NCBI RefSeq assembly: GCF_013761175.1
Contig: NZ_JACDUR010000006.1
Location: 620,001-684,000, forward strand
Direction: 5' to 3'
Source: Nonomuraea soli
GTDB lineage: Bacteria; Actinomycetota; Actinomycetes; Streptosporangiales; Streptosporangiaceae
DNA length: 64,000 nucleotides
Shown here: one piece after another, positions 15,962 through 24,746 of the stretch
Numbering within the stretch: the stretch's first letter is position 1
Layout: each line of letters opens with the position of its first letter
The notes under the pieces: model-generated
The model's database searches: none
What the model was told of the DNA's origin: nothing
The model's input: only the letters and a program-made list of their open reading frames with translations
Made by a program: the position numbers and the translations under genes

Positions 15962-17647
15962 CTAGGAACGGCCAAGGAAAGCGAGCAGGCGCTCCAGCGG
16001 CCAGGTGTTGATCACGTCGTCGCTCGTCAGCCAGGCACGCTGCGCGATGCCGATGCCGTAACGCTGGTGGGCCAGGTGGGGCACGGCATGCGAGTCGCTG
16101 TCGATGGAGAACTTGACCCCGTGGTGCTTGGCCAGCCTGACCAGGTCGGAGGGCAGGTCGGAGCGGTCGGGGTAGGAGTCGATCTCCAGGGCGGTGCCCG
16201 TGCGGGCGGCGGCCTTGAACACCGCCTCCCAGTCGGCGTCGACCATCGGGCGCTTGCCGATCTTGCGGGTGGTCGGGTGGCCGATGATGTGCACGTTCGG
16301 GTTCTCGCAGGCGGCGATGAAGCGGCGGGTCATCTCGTCGCGCGACTGGGTGAAGTGGGAGTGCACGCTGGCCACGCAGACGTCGAAGCCCTGGAGGATC
16401 GGGGCGGGCCAGTCGACCGAGCCGTCGGGGGCGATGTTGAGCTCCGAGCCGTGCAGCAGCCTCATGTCCGGATATTTGGCCTGAAGGTCGGCGAGCTTGG
16501 CCCGCTGGTCGAGGGCCTTGTCGAGCGTCATGCGCTGCATGGTCAGGTCGGGCGCGTGGTCGGTGACGGCGTAGTAGGCGTAGCCGAGGGCGTGACCGGC
16601 GGCGACCATGTCCTCCAGCGAGGCCACGCCGTCGGTCAGGTCGGTGTGGGTGTGCAGGTCGCCCTTGAGGTCCTCCAGGGTGACCAGCGCCGGGAGCCCG
16701 CCCTTCAGCGCCGCCTGGACCTCTCCGCCGTCCTCGCGCATGGGCGGGGGCACGAACTGCATGCCGAGCGCGGCGTAGATCTCCTCCTCCGACTCCGCCG
16801 CGATCACCCGCTCGCCCTCGAACAGGCCGTACTCCGAGAGCTTCCAGCCCTTCTTGACCGCCATCTCGCGGATGGTGACGTTGTGCTCCTTGGAGCCGGT
16901 GAAGTACTGCATCGCCGCGCCCCACGATCCGGCGGGCACCACGCGCAGGTCCACCTCGACCCCGGCGGTGGTGCGGATCGAGGTCTTCTTGTCGCCCGCC
17001 GCGATCACCTCGGCGACGTACGGCTGGGCGCGGAACTGCTCCATGATCCCCGGGTCGGCCACGGCCAGGATGTCGATGTCGCCGATCGTGTCCTTCATGC
17101 GCCGCAGCGACCCGGCGGAGCCGATGCGCTCGGCGTCGAGGGAGGCCATGACCTGCTCGGCCAGCTTCATCGCGACGCCGATGTGCACGCGCCTGCCCGA
17201 CTGCTCCAGTTGCTCGACGCCCTTGGCCAGGTTGGCCAGGGTCTTGGGGCCGAGCCCCTTGACGCCGTCGAGCCGCCCGGCCGTGATCGCCTCGGCCAGG
17301 GCGGTGGGGGAGTCGATGCCGAAGTCCTGGAAGAGCATGATGGCCGTCTTCGGCCCCAGCGTGGGCACCTTGGTGAGGCTCAGCACCCCGGCGGGCACCT
17401 TCTCGCGCAGCGCGTCGAGCTGGCGGAAGCTGCCGCGCTCGAGGAACTCCTCGATCTTCAGCGCGATCGCCTCGCCCACGCCGGGGACGGTGCGCACGTT
17501 GACCGTGGCGATGTCTTCGGGGAAGCCGGCGATCGCCTTGACCGCCTTCTGGTAGCTGCGCACCCGGAAGGCATCGCCTCCGTTGATCGCGAACAGCTCG
17601 GAGTACTCCTGCAGCGCCGCCGCAGCCTCTTCGTTAGCCCGTGCCAT
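15962..17647 (-). CDS. polX: DNA polymerase X with PHP phosphoesterase domain
   Basis: 561 aa, the usual length of bacterial PolX. The order is an N-terminal 8-kDa/HhH region ('GVGEAIALKIEEFL', 'TLGPKTAIMLFQDFG'), a nucleotidyltransferase with 'GSLRRMKDTIGDIDIL' carrying the metal Asp pair, and a C-terminal PHP domain with 'LHTHTDLTDG', 'SVHSHF' and 'IDSDSHAV' metal ligands. It fills short gaps and removes 3' ends in base-excision or strand-break repair. ATG 17647 follows TAAGCT and 6 nt, so the gene looks leaderless. Confidence 0.94.
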   Translation of the reverse strand: MARANEEAAAALQEYSELFAINGGDAFRVRSYQKAVKAIAGFPEDIATVNVRTVPGVGEAIALKIEEFLERGSFRQLDALREKVPAGVLSLTKVPTLGPKTAIMLFQDFGIDSPTALAEAITAGRLDGVKGLGPKTLANLAKGVEQLEQSGRRVHIGVAMKLAEQVMASLDAERIGSAGSLRRMKDTIGDIDILAVADPGIMEQFRAQPYVAEVIAAGDKKTSIRTTAGVEVDLRVVPAGSWGAAMQYFTGSKEHNVTIREMAVKKGWKLSEYGLFEGERVIAAESEEEIYAALGMQFVPPPMREDGGEVQAALKGGLPALVTLEDLKGDLHTHTDLTDGVASLEDMVAAGHALGYAYYAVTDHAPDLTMQRMTLDKALDQRAKLADLQAKYPDMRLLHGSELNIAPDGSVDWPAPILQGFDVCVASVHSHFTQSRDEMTRRFIAACENPNVHIIGHPTTRKIGKRPMVDADWEAVFKAAARTGTALEIDSYPDRSDLPSDLVRLAKHHGVKFSIDSDSHAVPHLAHQRYGIGIAQRAWLTSDDVINTWPLERLLAFLGRS

Positions 17648-17653
17648 GGGGCA

Positions 17654-17659
17654 AGCTTA
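17654..17659 (-). promoter_or_regulatory. Candidate leaderless -10 for polX
   Basis: TAAGCT on the minus strand fits TANNNT and is 6 nt from the polX ATG. Confidence 0.5.
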
Positions 17660-17713
17660 GGCGTCTTCATATTGCCTAGTTAATCTGTAGGAATACAGGG
17701 GTATTGAGATCGC

Positions 17714-18700
17714 ATGCCCCTGCCGAACTTTCTGGTGATCGGCGCCCCCAAGTCGGGGACGACCGCCCTCCACGCGGCCCTCAGCAGGCACCCCGCGCTC
17801 CACCTGTCGCGAGTCAAGGAGCCCAAGCACTTCCTCACCGACGGGCCGCCGCCCGCTCGCGGCGGACCGGGCGACGCCCAGACCTACCGCGAGCACGTCT
17901 GGCGGCGCGCCGACTACGAGGCCCTCTTCGACGACGCGCCGCCCGGTGCGCTGACCGGGGAGGCCACGCCCTTCTATCTGCACGACCTCGACGCCCAGCG
18001 CCGCATCCACGCCGCCGTGCCGGGCGCCAGGCTCATCGCCGTGCTCCGTGACCCCGTCGAGCGGGCGCACTCCAACTGGACCCACCTGTGGTCGGCCGGG
18101 CTGGAGCCGATCGGCGACGTGGTCAAGGCCTGCGCCGCCGAGCCCCAGCGGGTGGCCGACGGGTGGTCGCCCTTCTGGCACTACGTCGGCCTCGGCCGGT
18201 ACGGCGCGCAGCTCCGGCACCTGTACACCCTCTTCCCGCGCGAGCAGGTGCTGGTCTTCCGCTACCGGGACCTGATCGACCGGCCCGCCGAGACGCTGGA
18301 CCGCATCTGCGCCTTCCTCGGGGTCGAGCAGGGGCTGCTGGAGGCGGTCCCGCGCGAGAACGTGACCGCCCACCCCGTCGCGGGCGGGCGGCACCGGGTG
18401 TTGTCGGCGCTCCTGCGTTCGGGGGTGCGGGTGCTTCCCGAGGGCGCGGGCGGGCGGCTGGCCGAGCGCGTCGAGGCGCTGCTGCAGCGGCGCGGCCCGG
18501 CGCGGCGCCCGCTGACGTGGGAGCAGCGGCGGGCGCTGATCCCGTACTTCGCGGCGGACATCGAGGTGCTGCAGGAGGTGACCGGGGAGGAGTTCGGCGA
18601 CTGGGTGCGGCCCAGGCGCCGCTCCGGGGGCCTGGTCGGCGCCCGCCCGCCGGGCCAGCGCCAGGCCCGCAACGGCCGGTTGGGGGAGGAGACGACGTAG
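17714..18700 (+). CDS. PAPS-dependent sulfotransferase
   Basis: 328 aa. The 5'-phosphosulfate loop 'FLVIGAPKSGTTALHAALS' is at residues 6-24 and the 3'-phosphate motif 'RDPVERAHSNW' near residue 110. The family transfers sulfate from PAPS to hydroxyl or amino groups of carbohydrates, lipids or secondary metabolites. The C-terminal tail is Arg/Gly-rich and probably disordered. No biosynthetic partners are adjacent, so the acceptor is unknown. It is divergent from polX with 66 bp between starts. Confidence 0.88.
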   Translation: MPLPNFLVIGAPKSGTTALHAALSRHPALHLSRVKEPKHFLTDGPPPARGGPGDAQTYREHVWRRADYEALFDDAPPGALTGEATPFYLHDLDAQRRIHAAVPGARLIAVLRDPVERAHSNWTHLWSAGLEPIGDVVKACAAEPQRVADGWSPFWHYVGLGRYGAQLRHLYTLFPREQVLVFRYRDLIDRPAETLDRICAFLGVEQGLLEAVPRENVTAHPVAGGRHRVLSALLRSGVRVLPEGAGGRLAERVEALLQRRGPARRPLTWEQRRALIPYFAADIEVLQEVTGEEFGDWVRPRRRSGGLVGARPPGQRQARNGRLGEETT

Positions 18701-18829
18701 GGGCTGGCCGGGGCCGAGACCTTCCGCCCCGGGCTGGAGGCGAGACGCCGGTCCGGGGCGGAGACGCGACCTTTCGACCGGGCCGGAGACGAGATGCCCG
18801 TTTCCGGCCCCAAGTCCCCCGGACGGGCG

Positions 18830-19723
18830 TCAGGCGCGGAGTTCCGTGCGGAGTTCGTGGGCCCCGTCGGGCCGCGTGAACTCGTAGTACAACCGCACCC
18901 CGCCATCGGCCAGATCCACGATGTCCAGATACCGCAACCCGCCCCCGGCGTGCGGCGAGGCGGCGGCCGGGGCGTCGCCCACCGGGGTGAGCGACGCCGG
19001 GTCGGTGCCCAGCGCGACCCCGGTGCGCTCCTCGTAGTTCTCCGCCGCGCTGGCCCTCCCGTCGTAGAAGGCGAGCACGCCGTCCTCGGTGAAGCGCACC
19101 GCGCTGACCCGGGCGCCGCGCGAGTCCCAGGTGGCGGGCCGTCCGCTGAGCGCGGTGCCGTGCCAGGTCCAGGTGAGCCCGTCGGTGCTGGTCGCGTAGT
19201 CGGAGACCATCTGGTCGGCCTCCTCGGGGTCGGTCAGCGGGTGGCACGAGGCCCACAGGTGCCAGGTGTCGCCGCGCCGTACGATCACCGGGTCCTTGAC
19301 CCCGGTCTTGGGGTCGCCGGGCAGGACGGTCCTGCGGTGGGCGGGGTCGAAGGCGTCGGGCGAGCCGGCCTCCAGCACCTCCACCCGCCAGTGCTTGGTG
19401 CCGTGCGTGGCGCAGCTCAGGTAGAGCCGCCACCGGCCCTCCGGAGTGCGCAGCAGCCAGGGGCGCTCCAGCGACTCGGTGTCCATCTGGTCGCTGGTGA
19501 CGGTCAGGATCGGCTCGAAGCGCACGCCGTCGGTGGAGCGGGCGACGACGACGGCGTGCCCGCGCCCCTGGGAGATCGGGCGGCGCAGGCGGTAGGCGAG
19601 GTGGATCCCCTCGTCGGTGGCGACGGCACTGGGCGCGCCCGCCCAGTGCCCCTGCCCGGCCACGGCCGGGGCGATCGCCACGGTGGAGCGTTCTGGTGAC
19701 GGCAGATATCTCGAGATCGGCAT
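18830..19723 (-). CDS. Five-bladed beta-propeller glycosidase-like protein
   Basis: 297 aa from ATG 19723. The open frame extends further upstream, but this start has TACCCT 6 nt before it and the upstream part looks non-coding. Repeated propeller elements are visible: 'VVVARSTDGVRFEPIL', 'DPVIVRRGDTWHLWASCH', 'YATSTDGLTWTWHG', 'VLAFYDGRASAAENYEER'. This resembles the GH43/GH32/GH130 superfamily fold. Acidic residues that could be catalytic are present but I cannot assign a GH family. There is no signal peptide, so it is probably cytosolic. Confidence 0.65.
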   Translation of the reverse strand: MPISRYLPSPERSTVAIAPAVAGQGHWAGAPSAVATDEGIHLAYRLRRPISQGRGHAVVVARSTDGVRFEPILTVTSDQMDTESLERPWLLRTPEGRWRLYLSCATHGTKHWRVEVLEAGSPDAFDPAHRRTVLPGDPKTGVKDPVIVRRGDTWHLWASCHPLTDPEEADQMVSDYATSTDGLTWTWHGTALSGRPATWDSRGARVSAVRFTEDGVLAFYDGRASAAENYEERTGVALGTDPASLTPVGDAPAAASPHAGGGLRYLDIVDLADGGVRLYYEFTRPDGAHELRTELRA

Positions 19724-19729
19724 GGCGTG

Positions 19730-19735
19730 AGGGTA
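19730..19735 (-). promoter_or_regulatory. Candidate leaderless -10 for propeller protein
   Basis: TACCCT on the minus strand, 6 nt before ATG 19723. No ribosome site is present. Confidence 0.45.
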
Positions 19736-19841
19736 GGCCTTCCCGCTCGACTTGTTTCCTTTATTTCCTAGTGATTTTACAGGAAATTTGATCGGCGAGT
19801 GCCCTGATGGACGCGGCCGACAATGCGTGCGATTCTCGACC

Positions 19842-22337
19842 ATGCGTCGCATCTTCACCACCCTGTTATCCGCCGCATTGTTGCTGACACCCGCGACCGC
19901 CGCCTCCGCCGACCCCGCCCCCAAGCACCGCGAGCCCGGCAACGGCCCGGAACGCAACGAGATCGCCGCGCTGATCGAGGAGCCCCTGTCCGCGCTCGCC
20001 GCGACGGAGAGGTCCGCATCGCAGGGAGCGGTCACCCTCCGGCACGACCGCGGTTACCCGCGCAGGACCACGCTGCCCATCCCGCCGGAGAACCCCGGCG
20101 ACGCCGCCATCAAGCTCGGCCTGACGCCCTACCACGCCATCGCCGGCAGGCTCAACGCCCTCCAGGCGCTCGGCGACCGCGTCAGCGCCGAGGTCATCGG
20201 GCGCAGCGCCGGGGGCCGCGACCTCTACCTGGTGACCGTGACCGCGCCGGAGAGCGCCGCCGACGACTGGAAGCAGGAGCTCGGCCGCCGCCTCATCGAG
20301 GAGGGCCACCGCCCGCCGCGCGGCTACAAGGCCCCGGTCTTCTACAACTCCAGCATCCACGGCAACGAGTTCGAGGGCGTCGACGGCGCCCTGCGGGTCA
20401 TCGAGGAGCTGGCCACCAGCACCGACCCCGCCGTGGTGAAGCTGCTGAAGTCGGCGCGCCTGTACTTCAACGTCGTGGCCAACCCCGACGGGCGCATCGC
20501 CAACACGCGCGCCAACGCCAACGGCTTCGACATGAACCGCGACTTCGTCACCGTCTCGCAGCCCGAGGTGCGCGCGATGCGGCAGATCATGATCGACGTC
20601 CAGCCGGTGGCCGTGCTGGACCTGCACGGTTACGTCAACGGCACGCTGGTCGAGCCGACCACGCCGCCGCACGGCGCCAACTACGAGTACGACCTGTTCA
20701 TCACCAACACCTGGGCCAACGGCCTGAACCTGGAGTCGGCCATCAACGGGCTGGGCTACACGCCGGCCGCCGACGGCGTGAACCCCGTCGAGATCCCCTT
20801 CCGTGACTACGTCGACGGCTGGGACGACTGGCCGCCCATCTTCACCCCGCAGTACGCGCCCTTCCACGGAGCGGTCATCGCCCAGACGATCGAGGTGCCG
20901 CTGCAGGTCAACAACAACGCCTACAACACCCTGCCGGTGGCCGAGCTGCAGCGCAGGTCGCGGATCAACACCGACATCCACGCCACCGCCATCCGCGGCA
21001 CCAACCGGCACGTGGCCGCCAACGCGGACAAGCTGATCAAGGATCAGGCCGAGTGGTTCCGCCGCGGCGCCGCGGGCGAGCCGCACAGGACGGTCCCGCT
21101 GGACATCGTGCCCGGCTTCGGTCCCGAGGACGTCTACAGCACCACCTTCCCGCGCGCCTACATCATCCCCGGCCCGGGCCCCGCCGCCGCGCGGCTGGTC
21201 GACTTCCTGGTCGCCAACGACGTGCGGGTCGGCAGGGCGCTGCTGCCCTTCCGCGCGGGCGGCGCCAATTACCCCGCGGGCACCTACGTCGTCGACATGC
21301 GCCAGCCCAAGCGCGGCCTGGCCAACGTCATCCTGGAGGCAGGGCAGGACATCAGCCCGCGCGTCGGGGCCATGTACGACATCTCCGGCTGGAGCCACGG
21401 CCTGCTGTGGGGCGCCACCGTCCAGCCGGTGACCGACAACCGCCTGCGGGTGGTCTCCGCGCCGGTCGCCGCCGCCTCGCCCACCGGCTCCGTGCCGCCG
21501 GGCGGCGGCCCGCTGGCGCTCGAGCTCGCCGACGGCAAGGACGTCCAGGCACTGAACGACCTGCTCCGGCAGGGCGTCGCCGTCGCCTGGAAGGACGGCT
21601 CCGCCGTCGTGCCGTCCTCCGCGCGCGCCGCCGCCCGCACGGTCGCCGACCGCTACGGCGTGCGCTTCACTCGAGGGACGGCGGGCGGTACGGCACTGGC
21701 GCCGGTCCGCATCACCGCGGCCGGTTCGGCCGACGACCTGTTCACCCTGCGCGAGATGGGATTCCAGGTCACCCCGGTGAACGCGGCCCTGCTCAACGCG
21801 GGCTACGACTGGAGCACGACGGACGTGTTCTACGTCGGTTCCGGCCTGACCTACGCCCAGCTCAACCCGGCCGCCCGCACCGCACTCGACGCCTACCTCG
21901 CCACCGGCGGCGTCGTGACGCGCGGTTCGACCGGCACCCGCTTCAACACCGACGCCGGGCTGCTGCAGGCCACGCCGGTCACCGGGAACACCGACGGCAA
22001 CGGGGTGGTCCGCATGGCCGACGGCTCCTTCTCGTTCGTGTACGCCCCGCGCTGGTTCACCGGCCTGGGCGCGGGCGTGAAGGCCGAGCAGTCGTACAGC
22101 ACCGAGGGGCCGCTGGTCTCCGGCCACTGGCGGGCCAACGAGGACGGCAGCGGCGGTCCCGAGGCGGCTCGCGGCCAGGCCGCGGTGATCAGCGGGCTCG
22201 ACGAGCGCGGGGCCGCGGTCGTGGCGTTCGGCACCGAGCCGATGTTCCGCAACCATCCCAAGGGCCTGTTCGCCCAGGTCGCGGGAGCGTTGTACTGGAG
22301 CGCCGTGACCTCGGGGCAGCCGGCCACCACGCCGTAA
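19842..22337 (+). CDS. Secreted M14-family zinc carboxypeptidase
   Basis: 831 aa from ATG 19842, which begins a Sec signal peptide ('RRIFTTLLSAALLLTPATAA', cleavage near residue 23). The zinc site is H173-x-x-E176 in 'NSSIHGNEFEG' with the third ligand His262 in 'LDLHGY'. 'NPDGRIANTRANANGFDMNR' contains the substrate-binding Asn-Arg. The C-terminal ~400 residues are an extra domain with no catalytic motif that I recognise. It should remove C-terminal residues from peptides outside the cell. A strong hairpin terminator follows directly. Confidence 0.9.
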   Translation: MRRIFTTLLSAALLLTPATAASADPAPKHREPGNGPERNEIAALIEEPLSALAATERSASQGAVTLRHDRGYPRRTTLPIPPENPGDAAIKLGLTPYHAIAGRLNALQALGDRVSAEVIGRSAGGRDLYLVTVTAPESAADDWKQELGRRLIEEGHRPPRGYKAPVFYNSSIHGNEFEGVDGALRVIEELATSTDPAVVKLLKSARLYFNVVANPDGRIANTRANANGFDMNRDFVTVSQPEVRAMRQIMIDVQPVAVLDLHGYVNGTLVEPTTPPHGANYEYDLFITNTWANGLNLESAINGLGYTPAADGVNPVEIPFRDYVDGWDDWPPIFTPQYAPFHGAVIAQTIEVPLQVNNNAYNTLPVAELQRRSRINTDIHATAIRGTNRHVAANADKLIKDQAEWFRRGAAGEPHRTVPLDIVPGFGPEDVYSTTFPRAYIIPGPGPAAARLVDFLVANDVRVGRALLPFRAGGANYPAGTYVVDMRQPKRGLANVILEAGQDISPRVGAMYDISGWSHGLLWGATVQPVTDNRLRVVSAPVAAASPTGSVPPGGGPLALELADGKDVQALNDLLRQGVAVAWKDGSAVVPSSARAAARTVADRYGVRFTRGTAGGTALAPVRITAAGSADDLFTLREMGFQVTPVNAALLNAGYDWSTTDVFYVGSGLTYAQLNPAARTALDAYLATGGVVTRGSTGTRFNTDAGLLQATPVTGNTDGNGVVRMADGSFSFVYAPRWFTGLGAGVKAEQSYSTEGPLVSGHWRANEDGSGGPEAARGQAAVISGLDERGAAVVAFGTEPMFRNHPKGLFAQVAGALYWSAVTSGQPATTP

Positions 22338-22342
22338 CGGCG

Positions 22343-22382
22343 GATCCCGGGCGGTCGGCACGCATCGGGGCCGCCCGGGATC
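22343..22382 (+). terminator. Intrinsic terminator after M14 peptidase
   Basis: A perfect 12-bp stem (GATCCCGGGCGG with CCGCCCGGGATC) encloses a 16-nt loop and starts 6 bp after the stop codon. It separates the peptidase from the His-rich membrane protein gene. Confidence 0.7.
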
Positions 22383-22417
22383 TGGTCAAGCGCTTGGTTC
22401 TGCTGTAGGGACGACCT

Positions 22418-23680
22418 ATGAGCTCACGTGCCTCCGCGCCCGTGGCGCTGGCCGTCCTGTCGGCCGGCGCCGGAGCCGTGCACTTCGCGGTGCTGGCCGA
22501 CCACTTCGCCATGAGCGTCGCCCACGGCGCCTTCTTCGCCGCCGTCGGGTGGGCGCAACTGATGTGGGCGCTCGCGGTGCTGCTGCGGCCCGGCCGCGCC
22601 CTGTTCCTGGCAGGACTGGCGGGCAACGCGGCCGTGGCCGTGGTATGGGCGCTCAGCCGCACCATCGGGCTGCCGCCGGGGCGGAGCGAGCCGCTGGGCG
22701 TGCCCGACGTGCTCGCCACGCTGCTGGAACTGGCCGTGGTCAGCGGGTGCGCCTACCTGGCGGACCGCGCCCCCGCCGCTGTCCCTGCCGCCGCTCCCGC
22801 CACGCCTCAGCCCGCCACGCCTCAGCCCGCCACGCCTCAGCCCGCCACGCCTCAGCCCGCCACGCCTCAGCCCGCCACGCCACAGCCCGCCACGCCTCAG
22901 CCCTCCGCCGCCGACGGGTCGCTGCGGCTGACGGGTGCCGGACTGCTGTCGGGCGTGGTGGCGCTCGCCGTCGGCGCCGCCTTCCTGCCCGCCTTCGCCG
23001 GACACAGCCACGCAGGCCATGCCGCCCCCGTCGCGGCGGGCGCCGGAGACGCGCAGGCTCAGGCCGCACCGGCCCACCAGCACGAGCAGGCCGCTCCGGC
23101 GGGCCAGGCGGCCGACGGGCAGACGGGCGGCGAGCACCATCACGACACCCCCACCGGCCCGCCGCCGACCGAGGCCGAGCGGGCCGCCGCCGACGACCTG
23201 GTGGCCCGTACGGCACGCGAGGTGCCCGCCCGCTGGCCCACCCTGGCCGCGGCACGCAAGGCGGGCTTCCAGCTGTCCATCGACACCAGCGGCGTGCTCC
23301 ACATGACCAAGCCCGCCTGGATCATCGACGACCGCGAGCTCGACCCCACCCGCCCCGAGTCCCTCGTCTTCTACCGCAAGCCCGGCGGCGGCGACATCCT
23401 GCTGGGCGCGATGTTCATCATGCCGCCGGGAAAGCCGGGACCGCAGGTCGGCGGCTCGCTGACCCGCTGGCACGCCCACGACAACCTGTGCTCCAAGCCG
23501 GCGGGAGGCGTCGCCGTGGTGGACGCCTCCGGCGGGTGCCCGGCGGGCACCACCAAGATGCCGAGCACCCCCGAGATGCTTCACGTCTGGGTGGTGGACT
23601 ACCCGTCGGGCCCGTTCGGCGACGCCACGGCGCCGTCGCTGCGCACCGCGATCGGCGCGCTCCTGGCCAAGGGGAACTAG
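22418..23680 (+). CDS. Membrane protein with ATPQP repeat and His-rich extracytoplasmic region, unknown function
   Basis: 420 aa, not recognised. The order is four predicted membrane helices (residues ~8-115), seven ATPQP pentapeptides (~128-162) acting as a rigid proline spacer, a fifth membrane helix ('LLSGVVALAVGAAFLPAFAG'), then a His-rich stretch ('GHSHAGHAAP', 'HQHEQ', 'GEHHHDTP'). A C-terminal globular domain has 'SLTRWHAHDNLC' and two Cys that could form a disulfide or bind metal. The His clusters suggest metal binding (copper, zinc or nickel) outside the membrane, but this is inference. The last 4 bp overlap the convergent aldo/keto reductase. Confidence 0.75.
   Translation: MSSRASAPVALAVLSAGAGAVHFAVLADHFAMSVAHGAFFAAVGWAQLMWALAVLLRPGRALFLAGLAGNAAVAVVWALSRTIGLPPGRSEPLGVPDVLATLLELAVVSGCAYLADRAPAAVPAAAPATPQPATPQPATPQPATPQPATPQPATPQPATPQPSAADGSLRLTGAGLLSGVVALAVGAAFLPAFAGHSHAGHAAPVAAGAGDAQAQAAPAHQHEQAAPAGQAADGQTGGEHHHDTPTGPPPTEAERAAADDLVARTAREVPARWPTLAAARKAGFQLSIDTSGVLHMTKPAWIIDDRELDPTRPESLVFYRKPGGGDILLGAMFIMPPGKPGPQVGGSLTRWHAHDNLCSKPAGGVAVVDASGGCPAGTTKMPSTPEMLHVWVVDYPSGPFGDATAPSLRTAIGALLAKGN
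22801..22905 (+). repeat. Seven tandem 15-bp repeats in membrane protein gene
   Basis: Seven in-frame copies of CACGCCTCAGCCCGC run without gaps. The sixth carries one change (CCACAG) and the last differs at its end. Each unit encodes ATPQP, so copy-number change would lengthen or shorten the spacer without a frameshift. Confidence 0.95.
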
Positions 23681-24654
23681 TCGCGCACCTCGCGCGGCGT
23701 GTACGGCTCGGCCAGGAACGCCAGCTCCTTGTCCGACAGGGAGACGCCCACCGCGGCGACCGCGTCGTCGATGTGGCGGTCCTTGGTCGCGCCGATGATC
23801 GGGGCGCTGAGGCCCGGCTGGTGCAGGAGCCAGGCCAGGGCGATCTGGGCGGCCGGCAGCTCCCGCTCGCGGGCCACCTGCGCCACACGGTCGAGGATCG
23901 GCTGGTCGGCGTCCTTGCCGTACAGGTACTCGATGCGGCCGGCGTCCTTGCTGGTGGCGCGTGCCGTACCGGCGTCGGAGGAACCGGCGCGCGCGAGCAC
24001 GCCGCGAGCCAGAGGCGACCACGGGATCACGCCGACGCCCTGGTCGAGGCAGAGCGGCAACATCTCGCGCTCCTCCTCGCGGTAGAGCAGGTTGTAGTGG
24101 TTCTGCATGGAGACGAAGCGTGTCCAGCCGTTGGCGGAGGCGGTGTACTGCGCCTTGGAGAACTGCCACGCGGCCATGGAGGAGGCCCCGATGTAGCGGG
24201 CCTTGCCCGAACGGACCACGTCGTGCAGGGCCTCCATCGTCTCCTCGACGGGGGTCTCGGGGTCCCAGCGGTGGATCTGGTAGAGGTCGACGTAGTCGGT
24301 GCCCAGACGGTCAAGCGAGGCGTCGATGGCGGCCATGATGTGCTTGCGCGACAGCCCGCCCTCGTTGACGCCCTTGCGCACGGGGAAGAAGACCTTGGTG
24401 GCCAGCACGTAGTCGTCGCGGCGGGGCAGCAGGCGGCGCAGCACGTTGCCGGTGATCACCTCGCTGGTGCCCGCGCTGTAGACGTCGGCGGTGTCGAAAA
24501 AGGTGATGCCGGCCTCGATCGCCCGCTTGACCAGCGGTTCGGCCTGCTCCTCCGGGAGGGACCACTCGAGTTTGGCGGGGTCGCCGTAACTCATCATGCC
24601 CAGGCAGATCTTGGAAACTTTCAGACCGGTGCTACCAAGTCGCGTGTATTCCAT
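23677..24654 (-). CDS. Aldo/keto reductase
   Basis: 325 aa from ATG 24654; TAGGAT lies 7 nt before it and an AGGA could act as a weak ribosome site. AKR signatures: 'EYTRLGSTGLKVSKICLG', 'TFFDTADVYSAGTSE', 'LATKVFFPVR', 'DLYQIHRWDPETP', and 'GASSMAAWQFSKAQ'. It belongs to the Tas/YajO-like branch of NADPH-dependent oxidoreductases rather than that of the 6586-7506 gene. Cytosolic carbonyl reduction is expected and the substrate is unknown. Confidence 0.9.
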   Translation of the reverse strand: MEYTRLGSTGLKVSKICLGMMSYGDPAKLEWSLPEEQAEPLVKRAIEAGITFFDTADVYSAGTSEVITGNVLRRLLPRRDDYVLATKVFFPVRKGVNEGGLSRKHIMAAIDASLDRLGTDYVDLYQIHRWDPETPVEETMEALHDVVRSGKARYIGASSMAAWQFSKAQYTASANGWTRFVSMQNHYNLLYREEEREMLPLCLDQGVGVIPWSPLARGVLARAGSSDAGTARATSKDAGRIEYLYGKDADQPILDRVAQVARERELPAAQIALAWLLHQPGLSAPIIGATKDRHIDDAVAAVGVSLSDKELAFLAEPYTPREVRD

Positions 24655-24661
24655 GCGATTC

Positions 24662-24667
24662 ATCCTA
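24662..24667 (-). promoter_or_regulatory. Candidate -10 for second aldo/keto reductase
   Basis: TAGGAT on the minus strand, 7 nt before ATG 24654, fits a leaderless promoter. Confidence 0.4.
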
Positions 24668-24746
24668 GGTGGGATGGTTGTGGCGATTGATTGCGGGAGT
24701 GTGGGGGATGAGCATGCGGGATTCACGCTGACGAAGGGCGCAGGTT

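Noticed and set aside
18701..18829. GAGACG-rich stretch between sulfotransferase and propeller genes as a repeat or terminator
   Set aside because: Only loose, imperfect repetition; no stable hairpin that I could pair convincingly.
22801..22905. Tandem repeats considered as a CRISPR array
   Set aside because: 15-bp units are contiguous, with no spacers, and lie in frame inside a coding gene.
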